This document shows positions 47,943-56,020 of a DNA stretch of 64,000 bases, piece by piece (position 1 is the stretch's first letter; every line of letters starts with the position of its first letter). The notes below the pieces were generated by a model. The model was not told the origin of the DNA. It saw nothing but the letters and a program-made list of their open reading frames with translations, and ran no database searches. Location of the stretch: contig PDRJ01000031.1 of the NCBI GenBank assembly GCA_002748065.1, positions 62,001-126,000 on the forward strand. Reading direction: 5' to 3'. The position numbers and the translations under genes were made by a program. This DNA is from Bacteroidota bacterium (lineage in GTDB: Bacteria > Bacteroidota > Bacteroidia > Bacteroidales > BM520).

Positions 47943-48671
47943 GTGAAAAGAGACAGACCTTACAAAGTACTGATTCCGGTGGGCTTAATTTTTGGCCTTA
48001 AAGCGGCCATGCTTTTATTGTGGAAGAAAGAGGAGATTCATTTGGCCATCAATGGATGGAATGGTCCTGTTCGTGACTTTATTTTCTACTTTTTAACCTA
48101 TGCCGGAGATGGTCTGTTTGCCCTTGCCCTTATTTTAGTGACCCTCTTTATCCGCTTTCGGTACGCCTTGTCATTGGCACTCTCCTTCCTCGGTTCAGGG
48201 GTGGTATCTCAATTGATGAAACGTCTGTTTTTTGCCGAAACCATACGCCCGGTTCCCTATTTCCGGGCCCTCGAAACTCCCTTAAACCTGGTAGAAGGGG
48301 TCCATTACCACTTCACCATGAGTTTTCCTTCAGGACATTCGGCTTCAGCTTATGCACTCTTTATTCTCCTTGCCCTGTTCACGAGAAATAAAATGGTTTC
48401 GGTATTTTTCGTCCTTTTGGCGGCTTCCATTGCCTTCTCAAGGGTCTACCTATCCCAACACTTTTTATGGGATACCCTGATGGGAGGCATGATCGGTTTT
48501 GTTGCCGCGTGGATTACTTTTTATGGCCAGCAGCGCTGGTCTGCAAGTTGGTTGGATAAATCACTGTTAACGCTTCGTCTGAATAAGCATCTTCCGAGTG
48601 ATCACGCTATTGCTGTTAACCCGAAAAACAAGCAGAAAGACCCCGGTGGCTTCGGGAGTCCGAAGGCGTAA
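47943..48671 (+). CDS. PAP2-family membrane phosphatase
   Basis: Membrane lipid phosphatase (242 residues) likely acting on undecaprenyl diphosphate or phosphatidate. All three active-site motifs are present: KRLFFAETIRP, PSGHSAS and SRVYLSQHFLWD, spread over five or six membrane segments. The start is GTG at 47943; an ATG at 47936 is in another frame. The last 35 codons overlap the 3' end of the next gene on the opposite strand (48567-48671), which is unusual. The tail NKHLPSDHAIAV... after the membrane part has no recognisable motif. Confidence 0.87.
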   Translation: MKRDRPYKVLIPVGLIFGLKAAMLLLWKKEEIHLAINGWNGPVRDFIFYFLTYAGDGLFALALILVTLFIRFRYALSLALSFLGSGVVSQLMKRLFFAETIRPVPYFRALETPLNLVEGVHYHFTMSFPSGHSASAYALFILLALFTRNKMVSVFFVLLAASIAFSRVYLSQHFLWDTLMGGMIGFVAAWITFYGQQRWSASWLDKSLLTLRLNKHLPSDHAIAVNPKNKQKDPGGFGSPKA

Positions 48672-49901
48672 CGACGTGTGTCCTACAGGGAGTATTCCGG
48701 TGCGCTCCACCCATACCCTACCCATTAAATCTACCAATTGCAGGGTGTAGTGGGCATGGCTTCGCGTAAGACATGAGAGGCGAATGGTTTCACCGCGCTT
48801 CACGGGGTTGTTTACATAGATCTTGGGGTATGCAGAAGCAAATTCGGTTATTTCGTGGCTCTTCGCCATTTGTAGCTCCATCACCACGGGCAGGTGATCA
48901 CTCATTTCGTAAAGAGCATCCCGAATCTCTTCCGGTACATCCTGGTTTACAGGCCCCTCGTTGAGGCCTTTGTTGAAGTGTAAGCCATCGTTGCCCACGG
49001 CATGATAGCTCTCTTCCACATAGGATACTCCATGGAGCCCCCGGGCAATACTCTCGTTGATAAAGATAAAGTCAAAGCGGTCATCCATTCCCCCTCCCGA
49101 AGCACATCCGTTGCTATTGCTATGGGTACTTTGCGTATGGAACGGCGCATAGCGGCTGTTGTTGTGCCATCGTCCCACCTGTTGGATAGGATCCTGAAAA
49201 CGAAGCTGCTCGTCAGGGTACTCCAAAAGGGTGGTCACCCCCTCCTCTTCCCCATCATAAAAGTTCATGTCGCCGCTAAAAAGTACCGCCTCCGTCAATT
49301 CGTTGTTTTCCACATATTCCATCAGGTTACGGATCATTTGGGCCCGTTTTTCCTCATCCTCACTGTCGCGCCCCGCCTTGAGATGAGCCACAAAGCAGTG
49401 CAGGAAGGAGGTATCGCCCCGGTGCGCGATCTCCCCCGCACGGTACAACTGGTAGTAGTTAATATCCCGGATAAACGTCTGAACCACCTGTTGACGCTTC
49501 AGCTTCAGCTTCTCCTGGTTGTAGAAGAAGAGGTTAATCAAATCACTATTTGCGATATTGGTCCTATCTGCACGTTGATAGATTACACCATAGGTATTTG
49601 CATTGAGCACCTCATCAAGCAGTTCCGTAGCATTGTAGCTGCTTTCTCCCACTTCGTTAACCGCCAGGATATCCGGACGGATGTAGTCCAAAATAACCCG
49701 CAAAGCCTCCTTTTTAGCTTCCAGGTTGTTGTTAGATCCCGTACAGTAAGAGGTGAGATTACCGTAGTTCAACAGGTTATACTGCATATAGGTTATCTGC
49801 TGCTGTGCCGGAACCGTCAGCGGCAGGATCCCCAAGAGGGCCAGTGGCAGAAGAATGCTCCTAAGAGCAACGAGCAGAGTCTTTCGTTTACTTGTGCACA
49901 T
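48567..49901 (-). CDS. Secreted endonuclease/exonuclease/phosphatase-family protein
   Basis: Exported DNase I-fold protein of 444 residues. N-terminal signal peptide (TLLVALRSILLPLALLGILPLTVPAQ). Catalytic core about residues 35-345: QYNLLNYGN, ILAVNEVG (catalytic Glu), VLFSGDMNFYD, DDRFDFIFI and SDHLPVVM with the closing Asp-His. The last 80 residues (VNNPVKRGETIRL ... TGVFLLVFRV ... ITRKMLIQ) look like a type A type IX sorting domain. It may degrade extracellular DNA or phosphoesters. Its start overlaps the gatD stop by 14 bp, so it is probably the last gene of gatE-gatD. Confidence 0.85.
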   Translation of the reverse strand: MCTSKRKTLLVALRSILLPLALLGILPLTVPAQQQITYMQYNLLNYGNLTSYCTGSNNNLEAKKEALRVILDYIRPDILAVNEVGESSYNATELLDEVLNANTYGVIYQRADRTNIANSDLINLFFYNQEKLKLKRQQVVQTFIRDINYYQLYRAGEIAHRGDTSFLHCFVAHLKAGRDSEDEEKRAQMIRNLMEYVENNELTEAVLFSGDMNFYDGEEEGVTTLLEYPDEQLRFQDPIQQVGRWHNNSRYAPFHTQSTHSNSNGCASGGGMDDRFDFIFINESIARGLHGVSYVEESYHAVGNDGLHFNKGLNEGPVNQDVPEEIRDALYEMSDHLPVVMELQMAKSHEITEFASAYPKIYVNNPVKRGETIRLSCLTRSHAHYTLQLVDLMGRVWVERTGILPVGHTSLRLRTPEATGVFLLVFRVNSNSVITRKMLIQTKR

Positions 49902-51273
49902 TGCGGATAAACGCTTCTACTTCCGGAACACCACCTTGGTATACAAGATATCCGTTGTAGGGTTCACGTTCGGTGATTTCATCATTAACCGGGGTAAGCA
50001 TAAGCCGTTTCACCTCTTCGGGGTCGTCGGTCTGTCCCAAGGCCCATCCCAACTTGATATAGGCCACTTCCGGGAGCATATTTCCGGCAGGGATAATCCC
50101 TTTGGCCATCATATCGCGCCCCGTATCATACACAAACATGTGCACATAGCCCCAAAGGGTTTGCAGGGTCATATACATGTGTACGCCCTTCTCGTGAGCC
50201 CGTTCAATGGCAGGGTAGAGCTCCTTGTTCACGTGCCCCAACCCGGTCCCCACAAAGACAATTCCTTTGTATCCGGCATCCACCAAGGCATCCAACACAT
50301 CAGGCTTCATTCCTGTGTAGTAGTAGAGCATGGTCACCTTATCGGAGAAGTAGGGCAAAATCTTCACATCCTTATCCTTGCGCCGGGGACGATAATCCTT
50401 TTTGATAGGTGTAACCCCCTTTCGCGTAATCATGGCAAGGGGAGTGTCGCCGATGGTGCGAAAGGTGGAGCGATAGGAGGAGTGCATCTTGCGTACCCGG
50501 GTTCCTTTATGCAGCAGGCCATACTCATCGGAGGTAGGACCAAACATACAGACCATCACCTCGGCAATATCGCCATGGCCCGCCGCCGTCATGGCATGCA
50601 TAAGGTTGAGGGCGGCATCGGAGCTGGGACGGTCTGAAGAACGTTGTGACCCCACAAGGACGATAGGTACCGGGGAGTTCTGAACCATAAAGGTTAGGGC
50701 CGCCCCCGTATGATGCATGGTATCTGTACCATGTCCTATGACAATGCCATCCACCCCCTTCTCAATCTCTTTACCAATGGCCTTGGCCAAGGCCACGTAT
50801 TGGGTGGGTCCCATATTCTCCGAAAAGACAGCAAAGACCTTCTCCGTCTCCAGGTTACAGATGTCGGCTAACTCCGGCACTGCACCATAGAGCTCTCCAG
50901 GAGAGAAGGCGGGAATCACTGCACCGGTACGGTAGTCTAAGCGAGAAGCAATGGTGCCTCCCGTACCAAAAAGCTTCACCTGCGGTAATCCCTCCGTATA
51001 GGGGAACTCCTTCTCCGGAATCTTATAGTTGGCCTTTTTGTAGCCGGTCTCGGCCATCGCGGTGATGGTATCAATATCGATTCCGATGTTATACCCCGTT
51101 TCAATCTTCAGGACAATATGTTTATCATCATCGTTCTCCGCACGAGGAAGTACGGTCCCTTTGAAGGTTCCTCTCGTGGTTTCAATCTCCGCTTGTCCCC
51201 ACACCCGGGTATTATATTTTTTGAGGACATTCAATGCCTCCCCTTTGTATCCTTGAAATATATCGTTGCCCAT
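49888..51273 (-). CDS. gatD: Glu-tRNA(Gln) amidotransferase subunit D (archaeal type)
   Basis: Amidase subunit of the two-subunit amidotransferase that makes Gln-tRNA(Gln) from misacylated Glu-tRNA(Gln); it releases ammonia from glutamine or asparagine for GatE. 461 residues. Unlike plain type I asparaginases it has the GatD-specific N-terminal domain (about 1-95; AEIETTRGTFKGTVLPR, HIVLKIETGYNIGIDI). The asparaginase core follows: GTGGTIAS (Thr104), HGTDTM (Thr183, Asp184), VGSQRSSDRPSSDA and a Lys near 262, equivalent to the four catalytic residues of archaeal GatD. It is 11 bp downstream of gatE, so both subunits are co-expressed. Confidence 0.93.
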   Translation of the reverse strand: MGNDIFQGYKGEALNVLKKYNTRVWGQAEIETTRGTFKGTVLPRAENDDDKHIVLKIETGYNIGIDIDTITAMAETGYKKANYKIPEKEFPYTEGLPQVKLFGTGGTIASRLDYRTGAVIPAFSPGELYGAVPELADICNLETEKVFAVFSENMGPTQYVALAKAIGKEIEKGVDGIVIGHGTDTMHHTGAALTFMVQNSPVPIVLVGSQRSSDRPSSDAALNLMHAMTAAGHGDIAEVMVCMFGPTSDEYGLLHKGTRVRKMHSSYRSTFRTIGDTPLAMITRKGVTPIKKDYRPRRKDKDVKILPYFSDKVTMLYYYTGMKPDVLDALVDAGYKGIVFVGTGLGHVNKELYPAIERAHEKGVHMYMTLQTLWGYVHMFVYDTGRDMMAKGIIPAGNMLPEVAYIKLGWALGQTDDPEEVKRLMLTPVNDEITEREPYNGYLVYQGGVPEVEAFIRNVHK

Positions 51274-51284
51274 GGTTGTTTCTG

Positions 51285-53255
51285 TTATTGCTGTTTTTCA
51301 ATTTCTTTACGTAGTAATTTTAGGGAGATGTTACCCAATGCCATGCGGTGCATCTGCCCCATGATCCAGTTTGTCTCGCATCTGTTATCCTCTTTCCGCC
51401 GCTCTTTGGCATACTTCTCTTTGAAGAATGGAATTTGAAGGAACAGGTCTGCGGCCTCCACCTTTTTAAAGTGGATGGAGGTGAGAATGGACTCAAAATC
51501 CATCTGAGGATGTTCATAGAGGATGGGGATCATGGTTTTGGCCAATTCAAGTTGAAGGTTATGCTCTTTCAGGAACTTCATCAGGTCGAAAATAAGATCC
51601 ACATTGAACGGCTTCCTGGTGGCAGCATGTCCCTCCACATACTTCAGGTGATGCCCCAGGAATGTCCCCATAAACCGGGGGCTTATGGCAAGCTCTTCCG
51701 TGGTTCTTTGAATAAGCGGGAAGAGGTTTTTCCGGAAGAGGTAGGTGTAGGTATCTTCGGGAATATTCCACTGTTGCATTTGCTGATAACGGTCGTGGAT
51801 GTCAGAGGGGAGGGAACTACGCAGTTGTGCGAGGGTCTCTTCCTCCAAAGGAATCGGTGCGGAGTCCGTGTCGGGGTACATACGATCGGCTCCGGGAAGC
51901 ACCCGCTCAAAAATGGTGGTGCAGTCCGGAAGGTACTTGCGGGTCTCCTTGGGTACGCCGTCAAAGGCCATAAGACAACGCTCTTCGATGGTCTCCAAAG
52001 CCGTTTCAACATCTTCCGGGGGAGCCCAGAAAACCACTTGGGCATCCTCCTCCCGGGCACCAAGCATTTCACGAATACGACAGAAATCCTCCTCCGTAAT
52101 CATGGGCGTTAGGTCCTCGGAAGAGGCCATGTTGGGCTTTTCGATACAGGCAATGACCTTCAAGCGATCCCGGATTTCATCGGCAAAAACCTTTTCCGGC
52201 TGGGTGAAGTGAGATAAGAGGCCCTTAAATCCTGGCAGGTTGACCGCAATAAACTTCTCCTTGCGGGAATGCGCCTGTTGCAACACGGCATGGTTGAACT
52301 TATAGTCGTAGAAATTGAGCTTCTTGTGGGTCATCTTCCAAGACGTCTTGGAGCCGTAATGGTTGATGGCATCACGAATATGGAGGAGTGCCCATTGTCG
52401 AAAGCACTCGATATGCGTGATACGTGGGATCCAGGCGTTGTGGGCTACCCCCTTCACTTCGATGCGAGTTCCCCCTTTACAACTCACGTTTACATCTTCG
52501 CGGCCGGCTCCCATCCCGGTTCGTACCAAGCCGGTGGAGCGGTTAAGGAAACGGATATATTGCGCGGCCTCCTTCACTTCGTCAGGGTTCACCATATCGG
52601 GGTAGGTAACCGTTTCAATCAGGGGCATACCAAGACGGTCGGTCTTGTAGATCCGGGTGTGTCCGATATCGCTAATTTCGCGACAACTATCCTCTTCGAT
52701 ACTCAGTTGAATCAGTCTTACCGTCTTGTTTTTCAATGGAATCGATCCCTCCACCCCGAGGATAGCGGTTCGTTGGAATCCAGTAGGGATACTTCCGTCA
52801 AGATACTGTTTTCGGGTAATATGCACCTCTCCCACAATGTTGAGCTTGGAGAGCATGGAGATCTTAAGAGCAATCTCCAACGCCTCCCTGTCGATGGGGA
52901 AAGGAGGGGTGTCATCCACCTCATAGGTACAGGTGGTCTCATTTTTAATGCGATAAATGATCTCTTTTCGCGTTTTAAACTCCATAAGAGCGGTACCGTC
53001 ATACTCTCCCAACTCCGAGAGGGTGGGACGCATGTGACGGATCACCTCGGCATCATACGCTTCATGGCCGTGGAATACGCCTGCCGGGCAGTGACAGAAG
53101 AGCTTTTTTTTGGTCTTTAACTGTTGATGCACTTCCAATCCTGCCATAAAACCGATGGTATCATAGGTCTTTTGTGTGGCTTGGTGTATAGGAACATAAC
53201 CGATCTTATGAAGTGTAGATTCGTAGTTGGCACGTGGGTTGAATTTCTTTTTCAT
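51285..53255 (-). CDS. gatE: Glu-tRNA(Gln) amidotransferase subunit E (archaeal type)
   Basis: tRNA-binding and Glu-activating subunit, 656 residues. The GatB/GatE cradle signature GLEVHQQLKTKKKLFCHCP is at residues 39-57, with IDREALEIALKISMLS, GSIPTGFQRTAILG and GAGREDVNVS. GatE is longer than GatB because of an inserted AspRS-like (GAD) domain; here the expected insert is about residues 290-430 (for example VVFWAPPEDVETALETIEERCLMAFDGVPKETRKY). The C-terminal helical YqeY-like tail is present. Encoded upstream of gatD. A Cys pair (54, 56) could belong to a zinc site. Confidence 0.94.
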   Translation of the reverse strand: MKKKFNPRANYESTLHKIGYVPIHQATQKTYDTIGFMAGLEVHQQLKTKKKLFCHCPAGVFHGHEAYDAEVIRHMRPTLSELGEYDGTALMEFKTRKEIIYRIKNETTCTYEVDDTPPFPIDREALEIALKISMLSKLNIVGEVHITRKQYLDGSIPTGFQRTAILGVEGSIPLKNKTVRLIQLSIEEDSCREISDIGHTRIYKTDRLGMPLIETVTYPDMVNPDEVKEAAQYIRFLNRSTGLVRTGMGAGREDVNVSCKGGTRIEVKGVAHNAWIPRITHIECFRQWALLHIRDAINHYGSKTSWKMTHKKLNFYDYKFNHAVLQQAHSRKEKFIAVNLPGFKGLLSHFTQPEKVFADEIRDRLKVIACIEKPNMASSEDLTPMITEEDFCRIREMLGAREEDAQVVFWAPPEDVETALETIEERCLMAFDGVPKETRKYLPDCTTIFERVLPGADRMYPDTDSAPIPLEEETLAQLRSSLPSDIHDRYQQMQQWNIPEDTYTYLFRKNLFPLIQRTTEELAISPRFMGTFLGHHLKYVEGHAATRKPFNVDLIFDLMKFLKEHNLQLELAKTMIPILYEHPQMDFESILTSIHFKKVEAADLFLQIPFFKEKYAKERRKEDNRCETNWIMGQMHRMALGNISLKLLRKEIEKQQ

Positions 53256-53292
53256 GGAGGAACAAAGTTTAATGCCTTTTTTATAAGAAGGC

Positions 53293-53300
53293 CAAATGTA
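53293..53300 (-). promoter_or_regulatory. -7 promoter element of gatE-gatD
   Basis: TACATTTG on the minus strand, exact TAnnTTTG match, 37 bp before the gatE ATG. A large palindrome lies directly upstream (53301-53331). Confidence 0.6.
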
Positions 53301-53331
53301 AGGAGTTTTTTTAATTAAAAAAATAGCTCCT
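53301..53331. promoter_or_regulatory. Palindrome upstream of gatE
   Basis: AGGAG ... CTCCT arms enclose an 18-bp perfect palindrome TTTTTTTAATTAAAAAAA. It overlaps the region between -7 and -33 of the gatE promoter and may be an operator or only an AT-rich promoter spacer. Confidence 0.45.
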
Positions 53332-53424
53332 ATGGAAATTTCTTGTCTCCTCCGGCGCTGCTTAATGTGATAATGTGGCGGGAGGGACGAGAGATACCCT
53401 CTCCCACCAAAAACACGCCTTCCC

Positions 53425-53457
53425 TTTGCGGTGTATGGGTTATATGTTGTAGCTTTG
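53425..53457 (+). promoter_or_regulatory. Promoter of the OstA-like gene
   Basis: TTTG (53425-53428), 21-nt spacer, TAGCTTTG (53450-53457). A small hairpin ACGAC/GTCGT (53472-53484) lies in the leader before the ATG at 53497. Confidence 0.68.
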
Positions 53458-53496
53458 TGGTTTATAAATCGACGACAACGTCGTTAAACACGCCTT

Positions 53497-55032
53497 ATGG
53501 ATAGATTGGTTTTGCTGGTTTTTTGTGTGTTGCTAACCCTTGGGGGAAGAACACAATCCCAAGAGGCAGAGCATGTACGTATTGAGATTGTCTCCGGCGA
53601 CGAGTGGGCTTATGATAAAGAGATAGGGCCCGACGTGACCATCATACGAGGAAATGCTGTTTTCAAACACGAGGAAGCCTATCTCTATTGCGACTCCGCC
53701 TATCTCAATGAAAAAAAGAATAACCTGGATGCCTTTGGGAATGTGCATGTGGTTGACCATGATACCGTGAACCTGTGGGGCAACCGGCTGAGCTACGATG
53801 GAAACACACGCATCGTGGTGATGCGTGGCAGGGTGAAACTGCAAGACCCCTCCACCACACTCTATGCCGATCCGCTCTTCTATGACCGCAACAAAAGGGT
53901 GGCCTACTATACCACCGGAGGGAGAATCCTCAACGACGAGAATACATTAACCAGTGTATATGGGGCCTATCTCACCGAAGAACAGATGCTGTTTTTCAAC
54001 GATAGTGTGGTCGTCACCGGACCGGACTATACCACCCGGAGTGATACCTTACGATACGATACCCAACGTGAAATTCTCTATTTCCATGGGCCGGCCTCCC
54101 TCCACAGTGAAGCGAATAGGATCTATTGTGAAGAGGGCTTTTACGACACGAAAAAAGAGCGCTGCCGGCTCTCAGAAAAGGTGATCATCTATTATGAGGA
54201 ACAGATCCTAAAAGCGGATAGTGTCTTTTATAACAAAGCCGCCGAATACGGCGAAGCCTTCCGCAATGTCCATCTGTTGGATACGGTGCAGCGCGTGGAG
54301 ATTGTGGGGCACTACGCAGAGTACGCCCGGAATAAAGGGTTTAGCTATGTTACCGACAGCGCCGTAGCCATGTTGTATGAAAAACGCGATACCCTTTACC
54401 TTCACGCAGATACCCTGAAGACCTACTTTAACGATAGTACCCGTCAAGTGGAGCAGATGATCTGTTGGTTGGGCGTGAAATTCTATCGTGACGATATCCA
54501 GGGAATGTGTGACTCCCTCTCTTATGGCTTTGCCGATAGTACCATCGTGCTGTATCAGAATCCCGTATTGTGGTCGGAAGAGAACCAACTGACCGCCGAT
54601 ACCATCGCCATCTTCCTGCAGGATGGTGCCGTTAGTTCGTTGACCCTGGCCAATAGCTCCTTCATCGTCTCCCTGGATGATACGACGCAATTTAACCAAG
54701 TGAAAGGGAAAAATATGACGGCGCTGTTTGCCCATAACAAACTGCATACGGTGAGGGTCAACGAGCAGGCACATACCCTCTACTACCTACGCGATGAGGA
54801 GGGTCACCTGGTGGGGATTAACAAGGCAACGTCGGAGGATATGAAGATATGGATAGCCGATAATCGGGTAAAACGGATAGCCTACCTGAAAAAGCCCAAA
54901 GCCCCTCTCTACCCTCCGGAGAAACTGCCTTTGGAGGAACGTATATTACAAGGGTTCCGTTGGCTTCAACCCCTCCGTCCCCTTCACAAAGCCGATATCT
55001 TCCAGCTCCCTGCAGACACGGTGGGCAATTAA
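53497..55032 (+). CDS. OstA-like (LptA/LptD N-terminal type) protein
   Basis: Exported protein of 511 residues, probably a periplasmic or outer-membrane part of LPS transport. Signal peptide up to about residue 21 (TQSQ). The rest is a long series of short beta strands with the OstA pattern: IIRGNAVFKHEEAYLYCDSAYLN, VVMRGRVKLQDPSTTLYADPLFYDRNKRVAYYTTGGRI and more, the jelly-roll layers that form a hydrophobic groove for lipid A. Longer than E. coli LptA, as I recall is usual for Bacteroidota. A matching permease is at 6506. Has its own promoter, divergent from gatE. Confidence 0.85.
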   Translation: MDRLVLLVFCVLLTLGGRTQSQEAEHVRIEIVSGDEWAYDKEIGPDVTIIRGNAVFKHEEAYLYCDSAYLNEKKNNLDAFGNVHVVDHDTVNLWGNRLSYDGNTRIVVMRGRVKLQDPSTTLYADPLFYDRNKRVAYYTTGGRILNDENTLTSVYGAYLTEEQMLFFNDSVVVTGPDYTTRSDTLRYDTQREILYFHGPASLHSEANRIYCEEGFYDTKKERCRLSEKVIIYYEEQILKADSVFYNKAAEYGEAFRNVHLLDTVQRVEIVGHYAEYARNKGFSYVTDSAVAMLYEKRDTLYLHADTLKTYFNDSTRQVEQMICWLGVKFYRDDIQGMCDSLSYGFADSTIVLYQNPVLWSEENQLTADTIAIFLQDGAVSSLTLANSSFIVSLDDTTQFNQVKGKNMTALFAHNKLHTVRVNEQAHTLYYLRDEEGHLVGINKATSEDMKIWIADNRVKRIAYLKKPKAPLYPPEKLPLEERILQGFRWLQPLRPLHKADIFQLPADTVGN

Positions 55033-55109
55033 ATCACCAATTGTGCAAGGGTACGTTCTCTTATGGTTCATTTTTGGAGCGGCATCTCTTTCTGCAACGC
55101 CTCCCAACA

Positions 55110-55748
55110 CTAAGAGAGGAAGGGATTGTTTTGACGCTCCAACGCAATGGTGGTGGAGGGGCCGTGCCCCGGAAGCACTACCGTGTCGTCGGGGAGGGCA
55201 AGTAGCTTGGTCTTGATAGAGCGTAACAGCAACCCCATATCCCCGGTGGGCAGGTCAGTGCGCCCCACACTGCCGGCAAAAAGAACATCTCCGCTAAAGA
55301 GGACCTTCTCCTGGGGAAGGTAGTAACAGAGGCTTCCATCGGCATGGCCAGGGGTATGTAGCACCCGGATCTCCATCGCGCCCAAAGAGAGGGTAGCACC
55401 ATCTTCCAAAAAAACCTCCGGAGGAGAGGGACGGTTGAAACGAAACCCAAAGAGGCTTCCCGACTCTTCAGCTCCATCCCATAAAAAGAGGCTGTCACGG
55501 TGCATCTCCGGTTTGATCTTCCACTGCTCTTCCACAAATCGACATCCCAGAATATGATCGATATGCGCATGGGTGAGCAGGTGTCGGGAGAGGGTGATTC
55601 CGTGATCCGTAATATAATTCAACAGGTGTTGATCCTCAGATGATTCATAATTGGCCCCATCAATAAGGATGGCCTCATTGTGTTCATTGATGAGAAGATA
55701 AGTGTTTACCTGAAAGGCATTAAATACGAAGGTTTTTATACTGGACAT
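55110..55748 (-). CDS. MBL-fold metallo-hydrolase (glyoxalase II-like)
   Basis: Cytoplasmic zinc hydrolase of 212 residues. The start at 55748 (MSSIKTFVFNAFQVNTYLL) fits the family; an extension to 55796 covers the promoter. The metal motif is complete: THAHIDH, then LHTPGHADGSLCYY, FSGDVLFAGSVGRTDLP and LPGHGPST. This subfamily acts on thioesters such as lactoylglutathione, but many members have unknown substrates. Monocistronic, convergent with the OstA-like gene. Confidence 0.9.
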   Translation of the reverse strand: MSSIKTFVFNAFQVNTYLLINEHNEAILIDGANYESSEDQHLLNYITDHGITLSRHLLTHAHIDHILGCRFVEEQWKIKPEMHRDSLFLWDGAEESGSLFGFRFNRPSPPEVFLEDGATLSLGAMEIRVLHTPGHADGSLCYYLPQEKVLFSGDVLFAGSVGRTDLPTGDMGLLLRSIKTKLLALPDDTVVLPGHGPSTTIALERQNNPFLS

Positions 55749-55761
55749 GGCGCTTTTGGGG

Positions 55762-55769
55762 CAAAGATA
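55762..55769 (-). promoter_or_regulatory. -7 promoter element of the MBL gene
   Basis: TATCTTTG on the minus strand, exact TAnnTTTG match, 13 bp before the ATG. Confidence 0.55.
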
Positions 55770-56020
55770 AGCGCTCTTAGGGTAAAAAGAACCCATAGAC
55801 CGTTAAAAAAACGTGCTCCCTTGAGGCGTACTCCGACCCAAGGGTCTCTCTATGGTGGTTTCAGGTTTGAATCCCTCCTTGAGGTGGATAGGAGATGAAC
55901 CCCAAAGAGGTTTTTCAGCTTTTCGTGTAAGGGCTAACCATTATTTTGTAATTTCGTAGGTTGGAAGTGTCTCCCCCTTACGGGGTCTAACCTTCCGCAT
56001 AAAAACACCGCGTGTTGCCT

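Noticed and set aside
49002..49910. A 302-codon plus-strand frame opposite the DNase I-fold gene
   Set aside because: Antisense shadow; the opposite frame has a full catalytic motif set and a signal peptide.
52269..53120. A 283-codon plus-strand frame opposite gatE
   Set aside because: Antisense shadow of gatE.
55855..55900. A tRNA T-loop-like sequence (GGTTTGAATCCC)
   Set aside because: The flanking bases do not form a T-stem, and no acceptor or anticodon arms can be found around it.
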